A DNA stretch of 64,000 nucleotides from Microvelia longipes (GCA_018340805.1 JACMZG010001914.1:1844660-1908659); one strand, 5' to 3'; positions 37,019 to 48,140 are shown, numbered from the stretch's first letter. Notes: a model not told the origin generated them from the sequence alone. A program made the numbers and translations.

Positions 37019-38569
37019 TATATATATAATATATATTTATTTATAAATTAGAAAAAATCACGCATTTCAAAGAAAGTTTGCACAGCTTGCTGACCTCCAC
37101 ATAAGCATTTGTTTGTTATTAATTTGCATTCCTACTTTTAAAATATATTATAATGCACTTTTTATACAAAAAATATATTACACCAAATTAAAAGCGTTTC
37201 CACCAAAAGACATAAAAGTGTGAAGACATAAAAATGTTACCTTATTACAGTGTAAAATAAACATTCATAATTCATGCTTCTCGCCCTAAACCAAACCTTA
37301 GTTAATATTTTAATATCCATTCACCAGTATTTCCATTGCATCATTTTATTCCCATTTATTAAATAAAAATGATTCACCACAGCCAATTGCTAAAACTAAT
37401 AAAGCGAAGCAGACATTGTCTAAAACTATTAACAGACATTGTCGTGTTAATAATTTCATTTTATTTAGTTATTTTTACGAGATTGCTACGTCTCTATTTC
37501 TGCAATAATGCTATTTTAGCTGATACAACAACATTGTTATTCGATTAATTTTATTTAAAACATCATATTTATCTTTCAACAGTAAAAATTTACAAAAATT
37601 AAGTTAAATATTTTTTTTTAATTAATATTAATTATGCAATCTCATAAAATGTCTAAAATAAAAATGAAATTATTCAGTTGTTATACCTGTCTTTTATTTT
37701 CGGCAGATTGTCTCAAATGATCAGCACCTATAAGCTGTTGCCTCCTTAGCTGATCACGTACCGACTGCTGACTGCTCAGTTGTAATTTTTTCAAATGATC
37801 AGCCAAACTCTGAGGGTCTATAGGCATCAGTTGTCTTCGTAAATCGTGACCTGTCCTCTCGTCGCCTCCTATCGGTCTTTTAGTGACTAAAATTCTGACA
37901 GGACGTGGTGGTGATTCAGTCGGTGATGAAACCTAAATATTTAATGTTGGTCATAGAACAAATAGGGGTTGAGGTTTGAAAAGGGGGTTACTGTGCTTTT
38001 TTGCTATCATATTTATTTGTTTATAATTTTTTAAAACTAACATGAATATAATTTAAAACTTTACCCCACCATATTGGATTTACTTTGCGCGTCCTCTTAA
38101 TGTGGAAATCATTTAAATTAGTTATCAATATGTCTTTAAACTCGCTTCGCTTGTCCTCTAAGAGTGAAAATCACCTAATTTATATTGCAGTACGTCTTAG
38201 TTAATCATCTGGTTTATTCTAAGCAGTCACCTATTCAGGTTCAAACCTTGCTCGATGCTATATAACAGTAGTGATCTAACGAAACCATAAATATATTTGC
38301 TTGTAATGATATTTAGTATACTTATTCATTATATAAAGTTATACACCTGTCTCATTTTAACTCAATTTGATTATTCTTTATTTTTTAAACTTATACATGT
38401 CTATAAAAATTGAACTAATAATAATAAAAAGACTAAACTTATTTTTTTGGTCTTTTATAGTACTTCATTCGAGCTTAATTTCACATGGTTCCAATCATTA
38501 TTCCGTGTTCTAATTTTTGCTGTCATCAAATGTGTGTTAATGTGCTGTCAATCAAATATATGTGATACT

Positions 38570-38639
<70 letters not shown>

Positions 38640-41600
38640 ATATATATATATATATATTATATATATTATATATATATATATAATGATATATATAAGAAGA
38701 GATATATATAATGTGCTGTCAATCAAATGTTTGCTGTCATTAATAACGTTATAACACATATTTTGCACATCTAGATTTGATGATAGCTTTATGTACCAAG
38801 TTTCAACTTCCTAGCAATAAACACACTGGGAGCTACGATGATAAGAGGGACACACATAAGTATAATAATGTCGAATGGATGCAAAAACGATGATAACTGA
38901 CACACTCAACTATCAACACAGACAGAAAACTAATACCTAATAATCTAATATTTTATTAACGCGAAAGATAGAATTTAAAATTTAAGCCTCTTAGGTACAT
39001 TTTATTTTATTGCATTTTTTAATAAATTTTATTTTGTACAATTTTATTAAAATAAAAAACTAAATAAAAATAATTAAGATAATCTAATACCTAAATATGA
39101 CTATAATCTCTCTATAAATGTTTCTCTTACGATGAGAAGAGGAACACACATATATATAATAACGTAGAATGGATGCAAAAACGATGATAACTGACACACT
39201 CAACTGTCAACACAGACAGAAAACTTTGTGAAATACACTCAAGAGATCTGAAAACACTTTAAACGAATGATTCAATTCAAATTCTGGTTTCGAAATTTTG
39301 GTGCAAACGCATTATTTTCCCTATAAATCTACAGTATAAATGGAAAAAGTAAAAAACATCTTACTATTTTTACTTTAATTTCAAAATTATTGCTATGTAT
39401 CTATTGATAATTGATTATTCCCATTAAATTGATAATTTAATGGGAGTGTAATTCCAAAATTATTTGTTTCATATCCTGGTTAGTGTTAGTCTACATCTAA
39501 ATAATGTTAGTCGTAATAAAATGTTTTTTTTTTTTATTTATTACTAGACAAATATCAATGTTAAGGAGATCTTCCTCTATTTCTTATGCTCAAATACCTA
39601 ATATTCGAATATTTTATTAACGCGAAAGATAGAATTTAAAATTTATGCCTCATAGGTACATTTTATTTTATTGAATTTTTTAATAAATTTTATTTTGTAC
39701 AATTTTTTTTTTAAATAAAACACTAAATAAAAATAATTAAGATAATCTAATACTTAAATATGAGTATAATCATTACTTTGGATAATAATAATTAAAAAAC
39801 CTATAAAAACAACTTAATAACATAACAATACATATAATGTATATATACATTAATATAATACATTAAAATAATTAACTCTTTTTCTTAATTTTTCCATATT
39901 GTAATTATAACTGTTTCCTCCACACTCAATCCTAGGATATGGGGGAATTTTCAAATTTATAAAGATTTTTTTTATATTTCCATAACTTTTTTTATGTAAA
40001 TATTTTAATATTTGTAAAAACTTTGTAAATATTGAAAAATAAAAGATTTATTAGAAAAAAATAATAATAATGTTTATTATAAATTCAAATAGTCGACAAT
40101 GGTGAATCATTTTTATTTTGTCATCATCAAAAAATTAATGAGAAGGAAAAGAATAGATTTCAAAGATAGATTTATATAGTAGGTGAGTTAGAGTGGATTA
40201 AGAAAGAAATAAAATTGCTAGATTTTTAAGTATATAATGTTAATGAGGTAACTAAGGTTAAAAAGAGACCATACTATTTGAATACCTGCAGACCATACTG
40301 TTCGAAGACCTGCAGACCACACTATTTGAAGACCTGGACATAATGTATAGGGTACAAATATCGTTAATACTTAGCATATGATTTACCTGAAAGTAACCCT
40401 TCTTAGAGCAAAAGCCATTGGAGTGGTGTGCAAACACGAAGTATGCCTACCTGTGTTTTAGAACATAATTTTAACTCAAATGTTCAAGTCATGTTCTAGG
40501 ACAGGATACCCATACTGCCCAAACTAACTGTCTTCTTTCCATACTAATCTGCGGGTCATTTGATTTAATTGTCTCTTCAGTAAGATAGTTAATGCAGAAA
40601 TACATAAGCTGTTTTATTTACCAGTGGATCGGGTTGAGCTGAAGAGCTGAAGTCGGGTCTGATCGTAGTCGATCTCCTAGGTATATGCTGTATTACAGGA
40701 GACCTGGTCACTGGTGTTGGAATAATACCAGGAGGGTGTCTGAAGATTAAAACTGGTTTTCTAGTCACTCCGCCTGTGGTCGGAGTAGGCATGGGTAAGC
40801 TACCTGCTCACATGTAAACAAACAATCAAAACACGATGATAGACTTTTAAAATGGTCTCTTTCACCAGTAAATTCACCCGTAGGAATTACTCGAATTAAG
40901 ATTGTGTCTGGTTTTTAATTCCAAGGTTGGTTCTAGAGGCGTTCAGGCTTGTAGCCAAAACTCGAGAGGAAAGCAAAACCAATCCCAGAGCGGGGGGGGC
41001 AACTTTAAGGGACTTCCACTAAAAACTACTTTGACAGAGAAGGTGACATTAGTTCAGAGGGAGGCCTCCCTGGATGCGTTACCTCTGGATTATAATTGGC
41101 CGAAGGCTCGGGCTTTGATAATTTCATTCACCTATTTGTTGAGTGCCCCTAAGCGGGCCCAAAAAGAAGCTTTATTACTCCTTACTTTTTACCAACCACA
41201 GACCCACTTTATCGGTGGGTTCTCAGTTGAATTAATAAACGAAACTATAGACTGTTTTAGGAACTGCATTAAATCGTATGGTACCAATGCTATAAAGGCG
41301 TAAGGCCTTTTACAAAATGGCTTATCGTTAATGTTTGTCAAAGGACAAAGTGGCCTCACTATCTATTCTATCCGACAAATGTTCACTAGAAAAGATAAGT
41401 ATGTTAACTGACCTGTAGTGGCCTGAAAGCCAGTGCCATTACTAGCGGTGTAAGACACCCTCTTGAGCTCTCCCTGGTCGTCTACAAACCCAAACATCCC
41501 CTTAACATTACCCATAACATCCCTCGTTTCAATCTTGAAGGAGCCGTCCGCAGCTTCGTAACCGAACGTGTAAGTTCCATCTTCGTTAACTCTATTTATT

Positions 41601-42418
41601 TGTTTTATTATAGCTACTTCTCTTTGAGATTCATCACAGTTAATACTATATATACTTAATAATAACACCACCTGAGAACAAACAATGAAAAAGATGAATG
41701 TCACAAGGTAACAAGGTAAACAAGGTAAACAATAGCTAAAATTGGAATATCTGAGCATGAGGTTTTTAGGATTTATGTTTTTTACTTAATTTTATTGGAA
41801 ACCCTGATAACATTATATGAGTTTTACTTTTCATCGTGTTTTCGTACATTAATATTTACCTGATAATTCAATGATTTTGTATTAAATTTTGTGAAATAAT
41901 TGTTACAATTATTTAGTTAAAGAAAACGAGAAACTATACCACAAGGTAAACCACATGTTTTCATTAAGATTTATAAGAACATACAGACGACAATATTTTG
42001 CCTTAAATATAACTGAAAATTACGATTGCTTTTATTATTTTCAAAAATTTTAGGTTAAATTAATAATTACAATTAATATTTGAAGGAAAAAGCAAATAAA
42101 ACTCGCAAAACTATTCTAAGTATTGCACACGAAAAAAAGTTTAATTAGCCGCTCGTTTTAAGTAATTTAAACAAACCTAGTATTTAAAGATTCGCACCTA
42201 AAACTCTATTTCGCATTTCTATAACGCATTTCTTACACAAATTCTTAACATTTTATACTAAAATGCACAAAGATATGCAATAAAAACAAAAATTTTGAGA
42301 ACAGTAAATAGCTTGTTTACATTTAAGAGGGTAAAACAAAATGGCCGCATCCATTGGAAAATTTGAGAAAATCTGACAGAAATTGCATTTATCTACTCAC
42401 GGCAGCAAAATTAGCCAT
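34350..42418 (-). CDS. CPR-family cuticular protein with N-terminal R&R domain and long low-complexity tail (6 exons)
   Basis: Secreted structural protein of the exoskeleton; the Rebers-Riddiford (Chitin_bind_4) domain binds chitin. Exons on the minus strand: 42418-42401, 41671-41413, 40803-40622, 37932-37687, 36135-35936, 35445-34350. The introns are GT-AG and all phases agree. Residues 1-18 (MANFAAVVLLLSIYSINC) are a signal peptide. The R&R domain spans about residues 36-91, with YTFGYEAADGSFKIETRD, the central G-x-V-x-G and RVSYTA. The remaining ~570 residues are Pro/Arg/Thr-rich, then Gln-rich, then Tyr/Pro/Gln-rich, then Thr/Pro-rich. About 666 residues is long for CPR proteins, which are usually 100-250. 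The first exon of six codons is typical of insect cuticle genes. It converges on ACADVL, with no functional link. I do not assign an orthologue name. Confidence 0.9.
35936..36135 (-). CDS. CPR gene exon 5
   Basis: Residues 236-301 plus two bases. It begins VDSVEDDSVDRYTGG, contains a run of six Gly, then RLYPHRAVRLQPISP. Acceptor ATCAACAG, donor AGAAG|GTGACT. The split codon AG+G gives Arg302 with exon 6. Confidence 0.85.
36600..36682. repeat. (CA)n/(TA)n microsatellite
   Basis: A (CA) run of about 22 bases followed by some 55 bases of TA, immediately left of the hairpin at 36724-36971, inside a CPR gene intron. A second TA run lies at 36971-37035, right of the hairpin. Confidence 0.9.
36724..36971. 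repeat. Near-perfect palindrome, 120-base arms, 9-base loop (CPR intron 4)
   Basis: Left arm 36724-36843 and right arm 36853-36971 are reverse complements with only a few differences. The centre is CCGAGCTACT-loop-AGTAGCTCGG. Both sides abut TA microsatellites. It may be a foldback element or a recent inverted duplication, and would form a long RNA hairpin in the CPR pre-mRNA. Confidence 0.85.
37687..37932 (-). CDS. CPR gene exon 4
   Basis: Residues 154-235, exactly 82 codons, open throughout, between acceptor ATATTTAG and donor CAG|GTATAA. Begins VSSPTESPPRPVRILVTKRP, then a Leu/Gln/Arg-rich amphipathic stretch (SLADHLKKLQLSSQQ, DQLRRQQL) that could form a coiled coil. It has no ATG at its start. 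It is supported by phase, splice sites and Pro-rich continuity with exon 3. Confidence 0.82.
38572..38710. repeat. (CA)n(TA)n microsatellite
   Basis: About 25 bases of CA then more than 100 of TA. The 66-codon frame across it is repeat-encoded Tyr/Ile. Confidence 0.9.
38932..39108. repeat. ~180-base dispersed repeat, copy 1
   Basis: ATTTTATTAACGCGAAAGAT then AGAATTTAAAATTTAAGCCT and, at the end, TTAAGATAATCTAATACCTA are shared in the same order with 39593-39771 at high identity. Confidence 0.8.
39593..39771. repeat. ~180-base dispersed repeat, copy 2
   Basis: Same orientation and nearly the same sequence as 38932-39108, 660 bases away. The rest of CPR intron 3 (39772-40621) shows no gene; at 40268-40330 TTTGAAGACCTGCAGACCA-type words repeat three times. 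Confidence 0.8.
40622..40803 (-). CDS. CPR gene exon 3
   Basis: Residues 93-153, Pro/Thr/Arg-rich linker (PMPTPTTGG..., HPPGIIPTPV). Acceptor GTGAGCAG, donor CTG|GTAAAT. The first two bases complete a Gly codon left by exon 2. Confidence 0.85.
40902..41303 (+). other. 133-codon open frame in CPR intron 2; unrecognised
   Basis: Open for 133 codons in a locally GC-richer patch, antisense to the CPR gene and entirely inside its intron. The middle and end (LPLDYNWPKARALIISFTYL, GGFSVELINETIDCFRNC) look protein-like, but I recognise no domain. It could be a scrap of a mobile element. No promoter or splice signals identified. Confidence 0.25.
41413..41671 (-). CDS. CPR gene exon 2 (rest of signal peptide and R&R domain)
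   Basis: Residues 7-92 plus one base. It starts VVLLLSIYSINC and then holds the entire chitin-binding domain, DGTYTFGYEAADGSF through RVSYTASNGTGFQAT. Aromatic residues Y40, F42, Y44, F51, F66, F68 and Y80 follow the spacing of the beta-barrel chitin face. Donor ACAG|GTCAGT. Confidence 0.95.
42401..42418 (-). CDS. CPR gene exon 1 (six codons)
   Basis: ATG GCT AAT TTT GCT GCC followed by a strong donor GTGAGT. Read into exon 2 (VVLLLSIYSINC) it gives a textbook signal peptide in phase 0. I chose it over the in-frame ATG at 41758 because exon 2 has a good acceptor (TTTGTTCTCAG) at 41672 and insect cuticle genes usually split the signal peptide this way. Too short for an ORF finder. Confidence 0.72.
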
Positions 42419-42960
42419 TATTGGACTGTTTTTAAGCTGCAAAATGTCATTTTACCTACACTGTCAAACAATACGGAAAATATTTTAAAACAGTACGCAA
42501 AATGTTTCAAAACAGTACGCAAAATGTTTTGGTAATGAAAAAAGTACTAGGGAGTTATGGCTCATTTAAATAACATGGGGAACAAGTCCAAACTCCCTAG
42601 GCGGGAAAATGAATGAGCGGAGGTTATTATTTTACAAATTATTGCGTGAATTTCGGTATTGTTTTATTTTGTAAACTATGATTTATTCTAGCTTGTTTCT
42701 AGTATGTAACTTTCTTTATTGTTACTTAAAATTACGATATTATTATTAAATATTTAACACTTGTTTATCTAATAATATATAATGTTTTGGAAACAAATTG
42801 GCAACACTGATATAATTTTGGCATTAAATTAAATTATTTACCAGCTGTTTATGAATAGACAGATTTTTAATGTTTAAGTCGTCAGATTTTGTATTTCATG
42901 TTGTTATATTTAGTTTAAGTATATAAAGTTACAAAAAAAGAACGTTATCAAAAACTAAAT
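42419..42960. other. Region upstream of the CPR gene
   Basis: Presumed promoter side of the CPR gene (minus strand). Contains a direct repeat CAGTACGCAAAATGTTT (42492 and 42512) and an inverted repeat CTAGGGAGTT/AACTCCCTAG at 42547-42600. I cannot place a TATA box or initiator with confidence. Confidence 0.35.
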
Positions 42961-42984
42961 CTGTAAACTAAAGTTAAGTTACTA

Positions 42985-43140
42985 AAACATAGAGAGTGAA
43001 CAACAGTGAAGTGAATAAAGATACAAACATTGTTGACATTGACGAGTTATTGGACCACACTCCACCTGATATTGTCAGCGTTGCATCTACTTCAAAGCAG
43101 TCTTTACTGCCTGTAAAATCTCGTAGCAAGTATTTAAAAT
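42985..43140 (+). pseudogene. Crypton-like tyrosine-recombinase N-terminal fragment
   Basis: From the stop near 42993 the frame reads NNSEVNKDTNIVDIDELL, then DHTPPDIVSVASTSKQ, then SLLPVKSRSKYLK and a stop. L-P-x-K-S-R-x-K-Y is the way the DNA-binding N-terminal part of Crypton-type tyrosine recombinases commonly begins. There is no in-frame ATG. A weak donor AGCAA|GTATTT could end an exon. Only this short piece is present; the assignment rests on one motif. Confidence 0.35.
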
Positions 43141-43177
43141 AATCTCTTGTGTATTTTTTCTGCCGTTAGTAGATAAA

Positions 43178-43357
43178 ATAGTATATGCTACTATGCAGCA
43201 AAGGAAACATTGCAGACTCGAGCAATTAATTACCTGCCTCGGCTTACGCCTCTGCAGGTAATTTCCATAGCCCACCCTCGCCTTCGGCTCGGGGGCAAAT
43301 TTATAAAACTCGTCTGCAAAATTCCATTTTGCTGCCTAGTAGCATGATATACTATTG
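43178..43357. mobile_element. Foldback MITE of about 180 bases with GC-rich core
   Basis: Inverted ends: ATAGTATATGCTACTATGCA and GCAAAGGAAACATTGCAGAC on the left against GTCTGCAAAATTCCATTTTG and CTGCCTAGTAGCATGATATA on the right. The centre is GC-rich with small palindromes (CTGCAG, GCCTTCGGC). It directly follows the Crypton-like fragment. Confidence 0.75.
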
Positions 43358-44843
43358 TTTTCCTACTTGGTTTATATATTAGTCTAGTTTAAACCCTCCG
43401 TAGAGTGCAGCTGGAAGGGGGGTGGGGATGCCGATTTATGTATGCTTGCCATGTATACGAATGTTTCGAGTTCGTTCAACCTAGAGTTTTCATCCCCTTT
43501 CCTTTGTTATTTCCTTTAGAAATTTTAAATTTAGTCTGTTTTAGCTGGGGTTGTATCCTTGCCACAGCATTAAAACTTCTTACCCCTGGGGCACCGTTCA
43601 AAATTCTCTGATCTCATGGTGCAATGCCTCGAAACAAAAATCTGGGGGCACGGTAGAGCCCCCGCCAAGTATAGCCGAGGCTATTTCTAGCCTAAGTTCC
43701 ATCTCGAGGCTATTTTCAACCCCTCGTATATTTTTATTGAGGACTTGAAGAAATATAATTTTAATATTAAGTAAAAGCTCTTGTTGAGCTGACCCATTCA
43801 TATCTTTACGTTTCAGAGGTGTTGAGGTATAATGGCTCAAATGTAACCAGTTTAGACACTTATTCACTCACTCATCAAAATTCTAAGGCACTTTCAACAA
43901 TCGTAGACACTTGAAATTTGGTATATGGATAAATGTTGATGTGAAAATCAATGAAAACTGGTTAAAATCCAACATTTTCAGTTCCTTCTACCTAATATGT
44001 TCACTCTAAGTTGAAAGGTAATCCTACCCTCAATTTTACGTATAAAGACAAATTTTGACTAGTGCTACCTAGATGAGAACTTTAAAACTAACTATAATAC
44101 TTAACAACAACTGTGCGGCCACAAAGAGAGGTCACAGGGCCATTTAAGAACCGACGCCACTATGTTTTTAAATTCGTTTGAATGAATAATTTTAGGATTA
44201 AGTTGGCTTTCTTGATAATTATAACTGCTAAGCAACAAATAGCAATTTAAAAAGCAATGAATATCTCTTTTCAAACATAGGTTGGATTATGAAACATTGA
44301 CAAAGTACCACCTTAAAATAAACAATGCAAATTACAGCTTATAAAATAGAACGTTTGTAATAAAATAACAAACAAAAAACAATGCGCAGAAAGTCGACTT
44401 ATTATAACCTCAGATACTCTTGAAGAAGGTTACAGTGAGGTGTTTCCAGCTTTTCAATCTTATAATATTACTAATATAGAGGAAGCATGGGAGCGTAAAT
44501 AGAAATATACTAGAGAGGGCATAGTCTATCTATAGTATATCTAGCCTATATATTACATTGAGAGACCTGAAACATCTTTATGGGGCTCTTTGTAACCTCA
44601 TTAAAATCTCCTCTAAGAGTGACTTAAGGTTATAATAAAGCACATGCCTTCTGCTTTCCACACATTGTTTATGTTTTCTTTTGTATCATAAACGTTCTAT
44701 TATATGAGTTAAAGTATTTTTATTCTGTTAATTTAGTTATAATACTAATCGAAGGTGTTCAGGTTACTTTTTTGATTATTCAAAATTCAACTAATAGGGC
44801 CCCTCTAGTAATATATCTCTATGCGTAAACAAAATGTAATCCC
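43358..44843. other. Unassigned repeat-like DNA
   Basis: 43400-43740 is less AT-rich and has short overlapping frames on both strands (65-89 codons) without recognisable similarity. 43741-44843 is AT-rich with no gene. Nothing here supports a host gene. Confidence 0.4.
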
Positions 44844-45677
44844 CAAGGATGTTGAATAAAGGGGATGACACATTAAGAGACATTTCTGACCCCATGGAAG
44901 TTGTATGAGATAGAGAAATAGGAGCAAACTTAAGGCCCGTCTACAATCTTAAGTTAAGTTAGGAAGAATCGAAGAAGTGAAGAATTCCTCAGAAAGAATC
45001 GAAGAAGTGAAGAATTTTTCACTTAGAACAAACTATTTTGAATTCCCGCTCTTTAGACTTAAGAGATCCGTAACACGTCTACAACCTCTGAGTTGTAAAG
45101 TCAAGTTTTAAAGTTACAATTACACATATAGCTGTATTTAGACTACTTTTCTTCCTACCGTCTACACACATTTTATTTATTTACTTATTGTAACAACGAG
45201 CAGAGCTCAATAACAATTTTAATACAATTTTAAATAAACATAAACTACTAATAAACTACTTTTCTTTCTACCGTCAACACACATTTTATTTATTTATTTA
45301 TGGTAACAACGAGCAGAGCTCAATAACAATTTTAATACAATTTAAATAACCATTGCTTTTTCAATGATCTTTCCTTCCATTTTTTAAAGACTTTTTGCAA
45401 ATATTTTTTAATTTACTTCTAAAATCGACCGTGTTTTATTTATTTTAATTAATAAATAAAATCAAAATGGATGAGGTAATTGTTGGAAGCGTTATTTTCC
45501 TTATCTCTAGTATGTCTACAGACGTAGGAACCTCATCCATTTCAAAAACTATATAATTCAAAAATAAAAAAAAATATATATTATATAAAAAATATTCAAC
45601 AACAAAACAATCACATATTCAAACAACAACAATCAAAACAATCACATCACATCGTTTACAAATATTGTAATCATTCA

Positions 45678-46581
45678 AGGCCCGTCTACAATCTTAAGTT
45701 AAGTTAGGAAGAATTGAAGAAGTGAAGAATTATTCAAAATCTCTTTTTCTTCTTAAATAATTCTTTTCCCGCTCTTTTGACTTAACCATAAAAATGTTTT
45801 TTTTAAGTTACTTAAAGAAGAATGTACTACGTTATCTGTTTTTGAATGATTACAATATTTTGTAAACGATGTGATGTGATTGTTTTGATTGTTGTTGTTT
45901 GAATATGTGATTGTTTTGTTTGTTTGAATATTTTTTATATAATATATATTTTTCTTTTTATTTTTGAATTATATATTTTGAAATGGATGAGGTTCCTACG
46001 TCTAGACAATACTAGAGATAAGGAAAATAACGCTTTCCAACAATTACCTCATCCATTTTGATTTTATTTATTAATTAAAATAAATAAAACACGGTCGATT
46101 TTAGAAGTAAATTAAAAAATATTGCAAAAAGTCTTTAAAAATGGAAGGAAAGATCATGAAAAGCAATGGTTATTAAATTGTATTAAATTGTTATTGAGCT
46201 CTGCTCGTTGTTACCATAAATAAATAAATAAATGTGTGTTGACGGTAGAAAGAAAAGCAGTTTATTAGTAGTTTATGTTTATTTAATGTATTAAAATTGT
46301 ATTGAGCTCTGCTCGTTGTTACAATAAGTAAATAAATAAAATGTGGTGTAGACGGTAGGAAGAAAAGTAGTCTAAATACAGCTATATGTGTAATTGTAAC
46401 TTTAAAACTTGACTTAACAACTCAGAGGTTGTAGACGTGTTTACGGATCTCTTAAGTCTAAAGAGCGGGAATTTCAAAATAGTTTGTTCTCAGTGAAAAA
46501 TTCTTCACTTCTTCGATTCTTCCTGAGGAATTCTTCACTTCTTCGATTCTTCCTAACTTAACTAAGATTGTAGACGGGCCT
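45678..46581 (+). mobile_element. Harbinger-type MITE, full-length nested copy
   Basis: Both ends intact (AGGCCCGTCTAC...GTAGACGGGCCT), about 904 bases, forward orientation. Two internal sub-repeats contain GAGCTCTGCTCGTTGTTAC. A short frame MDEVPTS... near 45983 is conserved between copies but ends within tens of codons. Confidence 0.85.
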
Positions 46582-47333
46582 TTACTTAAAGAAGAATGTA
46601 CTACGTTATCTGTTTTTGAATGATTACAATATTTTGTAAACGATGTGATGTGATTGTTGTTGTTTGAATATGTGATTGTTTTGTTTGTTTGAATATTTTT
46701 TTATATAATATATATTTTTCTTTTTTATTTAGTTTTTGAAATGGATGAGGTTCCTACGTCTGTAGACATACTAGAGATAAGGAAAATAACGCTCCCAACA
46801 ATTGCCTCATTCATTTTGATTTTATTTATTAATTAAAATAAATAAAACACGGTCGATTTTAGAAGTAAATTAAAAAAATATTTGCAAAAAGTCTTTAAAA
46901 AATGGAAGGAAAGATCATTGAAAAAGCAATGGTTATTTAAATTGTATTAAAATTGTTATTGAGCTCTGCTCGTTGTTACCATAAATAAATAAATAAAATG
47001 TGTGTTGACGGTAGAAAGAAAAGTAGTTTATTAGTAGTTTATGTTTATTTAAATTGTATTAAAATAGTTATTGAGCTCTGCTCGTTGTTACAATAAGTAA
47101 ATAATAAAATGTGTGTAGACGGTAGGAAGAAAAGTAGTCTAAATACAGCTTATGTGTATTGTAACTTTAAACAACTTAACAACTCAGAGGTTGTAGACGT
47201 GTTTACGGATCTCTTAAGTCTAAAGAGCGGAATTTCAAAATAGTTTGTTTCTAAGTGAAAAATTCTTCACTTCTTCGATTCTCCGATCACTTTTCGATTC
47301 TTCCTAACTTAACTTAAGATTGTAGACGGGCCT
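46582..47333 (+). mobile_element. Harbinger-type MITE, copy lacking its left ~140 bases
   Basis: Begins TTACTTAAAGAAGAATGTAC, which in the full copy lies about 140 bases from the left end, and runs to an intact right end GTAGACGGGCC. The junction falls at a TTA. This fits the full copy having inserted here, followed by loss of one of the two duplicated left ends. Confidence 0.8.
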
Positions 47334-48140
47334 CAAAACAGATAACGTAGTACATTCTTCTTAAGTAACTTATAAAAAACCATTCTTATGGTTTCTTAAG
47401 TCAAAAGAGCGGGAAAAAAAATTATTTAAGAAGAAAAAGAGATTTTGAAAAATTCTTCACTTCTTCAATTCTTCCTAACTTAACTTAAGATTGTAGACGG
47501 GCCTTTACCTTTCCTTAGGTTATAATTAAAAAAGGCGCCAAACGCAGGTTATGTAGCTAAGTTGTTATACAATTCTTGGTTGTCGAGTTTGCTTCTCAAC
47601 TTTCTTCAGTGCTTTCGTTATTGTTACATTTGGTGCTTGTCAAGTCATTTGTGCTTTTCTTTTACATTTTGAACTCTAGGTAGCCACTTTAGTGAGAGTA
47701 ATTGAAGCTTTACCGTTTACTTTTTGTAGAGAGTAAGTGAAATGTGGTAATATTTTGTCTCTTTTTAGCATAGTGAAATGTTTTGCTAGTTTTCAAGATT
47801 CAATTTTGGTTGTAATGTTCTTAATTTTCTTTAATGTTGTTAATTTTAAGCAATATTGACAAAAAACAGTTTAAAAGTATGAACTTTTTTCAATTTGTTT
47901 ATAACCTTCGCAAGCAAAACAATGGGAAACCCATTGAGATTTAGGTTTGCCTCTAAATTTTAAGACCTGCGCTGTTATAAGGATCATAAGCATGCGCAGT
48001 TCGTACCAAGCATGTGCAGTTGGTTTTTGACGTGTGTTTCGTGTTGCATTCTTCTCTATGTTTTGATTTTCGGGTCACTTTGTTGAATGGCAATTCGACT
48101 TGGTGCGTCATCCCCTTTATTCAACATCCTTGATAATCCC

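Larger units (their letters stand above)
38085..39345 (-). mobile_element. 5S-derived long repeat, interrupted copy (CPR intron 3)
   Basis: On the minus strand the blocks run from GGTTTCGAAATTTTGG-type sequence (39290) through a GATAACTGACACACTC and AGCTACGATGATAAG segment (38835-38900) to a decayed 5S-like piece (38285-38215) and the GACAAGCGAAGCGAGT word near 38150. A CA/TA microsatellite (38572-38710) and a ~180-base repeat (38932-39108) interrupt it. About 70 bases (38863-38935) are duplicated at 39160-39225. Confidence 0.5.
44933..47504 (-). mobile_element. Harbinger-type MITE inserted in the hAT MITE, itself interrupted
   Basis: AGGCCCGTCTACAATCTTAA at the left end, TTAAGATTGTAGACGGGCCT at the right, TTA duplications at 44930-44932 and 47505-47507. 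Relative to copy 1 and the nested copies it reads in reverse, 44933-45677 plus 47334-47504. It is cut at a TCA where a second block (45678-47333) is inserted. Confidence 0.85.
44844..48132. mobile_element. hAT-type MITE, long form, split by nested insertions
   Basis: Ends CAAGGATGTTGAATAAAGGG and CCCTTTATTCAACATCCTTG, flanked by 8-bp duplications GTAATCCC (44836-44843) and ATAATCCC (48133-48140), one mismatch. The element is interrupted at 44933-47504 by Harbinger-type copies. The diverged copy at 49190-49625 (-) shows the uninterrupted sequence at that point. No transposase, so non-autonomous. Confidence 0.85.

Noticed and set aside
41363..41758. CPR protein starting at the ATG at 41758 in a single exon
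   Set aside because: The extra N-terminus is Cys/Tyr-rich and not a normal signal peptide start. A good splice acceptor lies at 41672, and a six-codon exon with a strong donor upstream gives a far better signal peptide.
43405..43867. Three overlapping frames on both strands as genes
   Set aside because: Mutually overlapping, no recognisable domain, and located in repeat-like DNA of raised GC.
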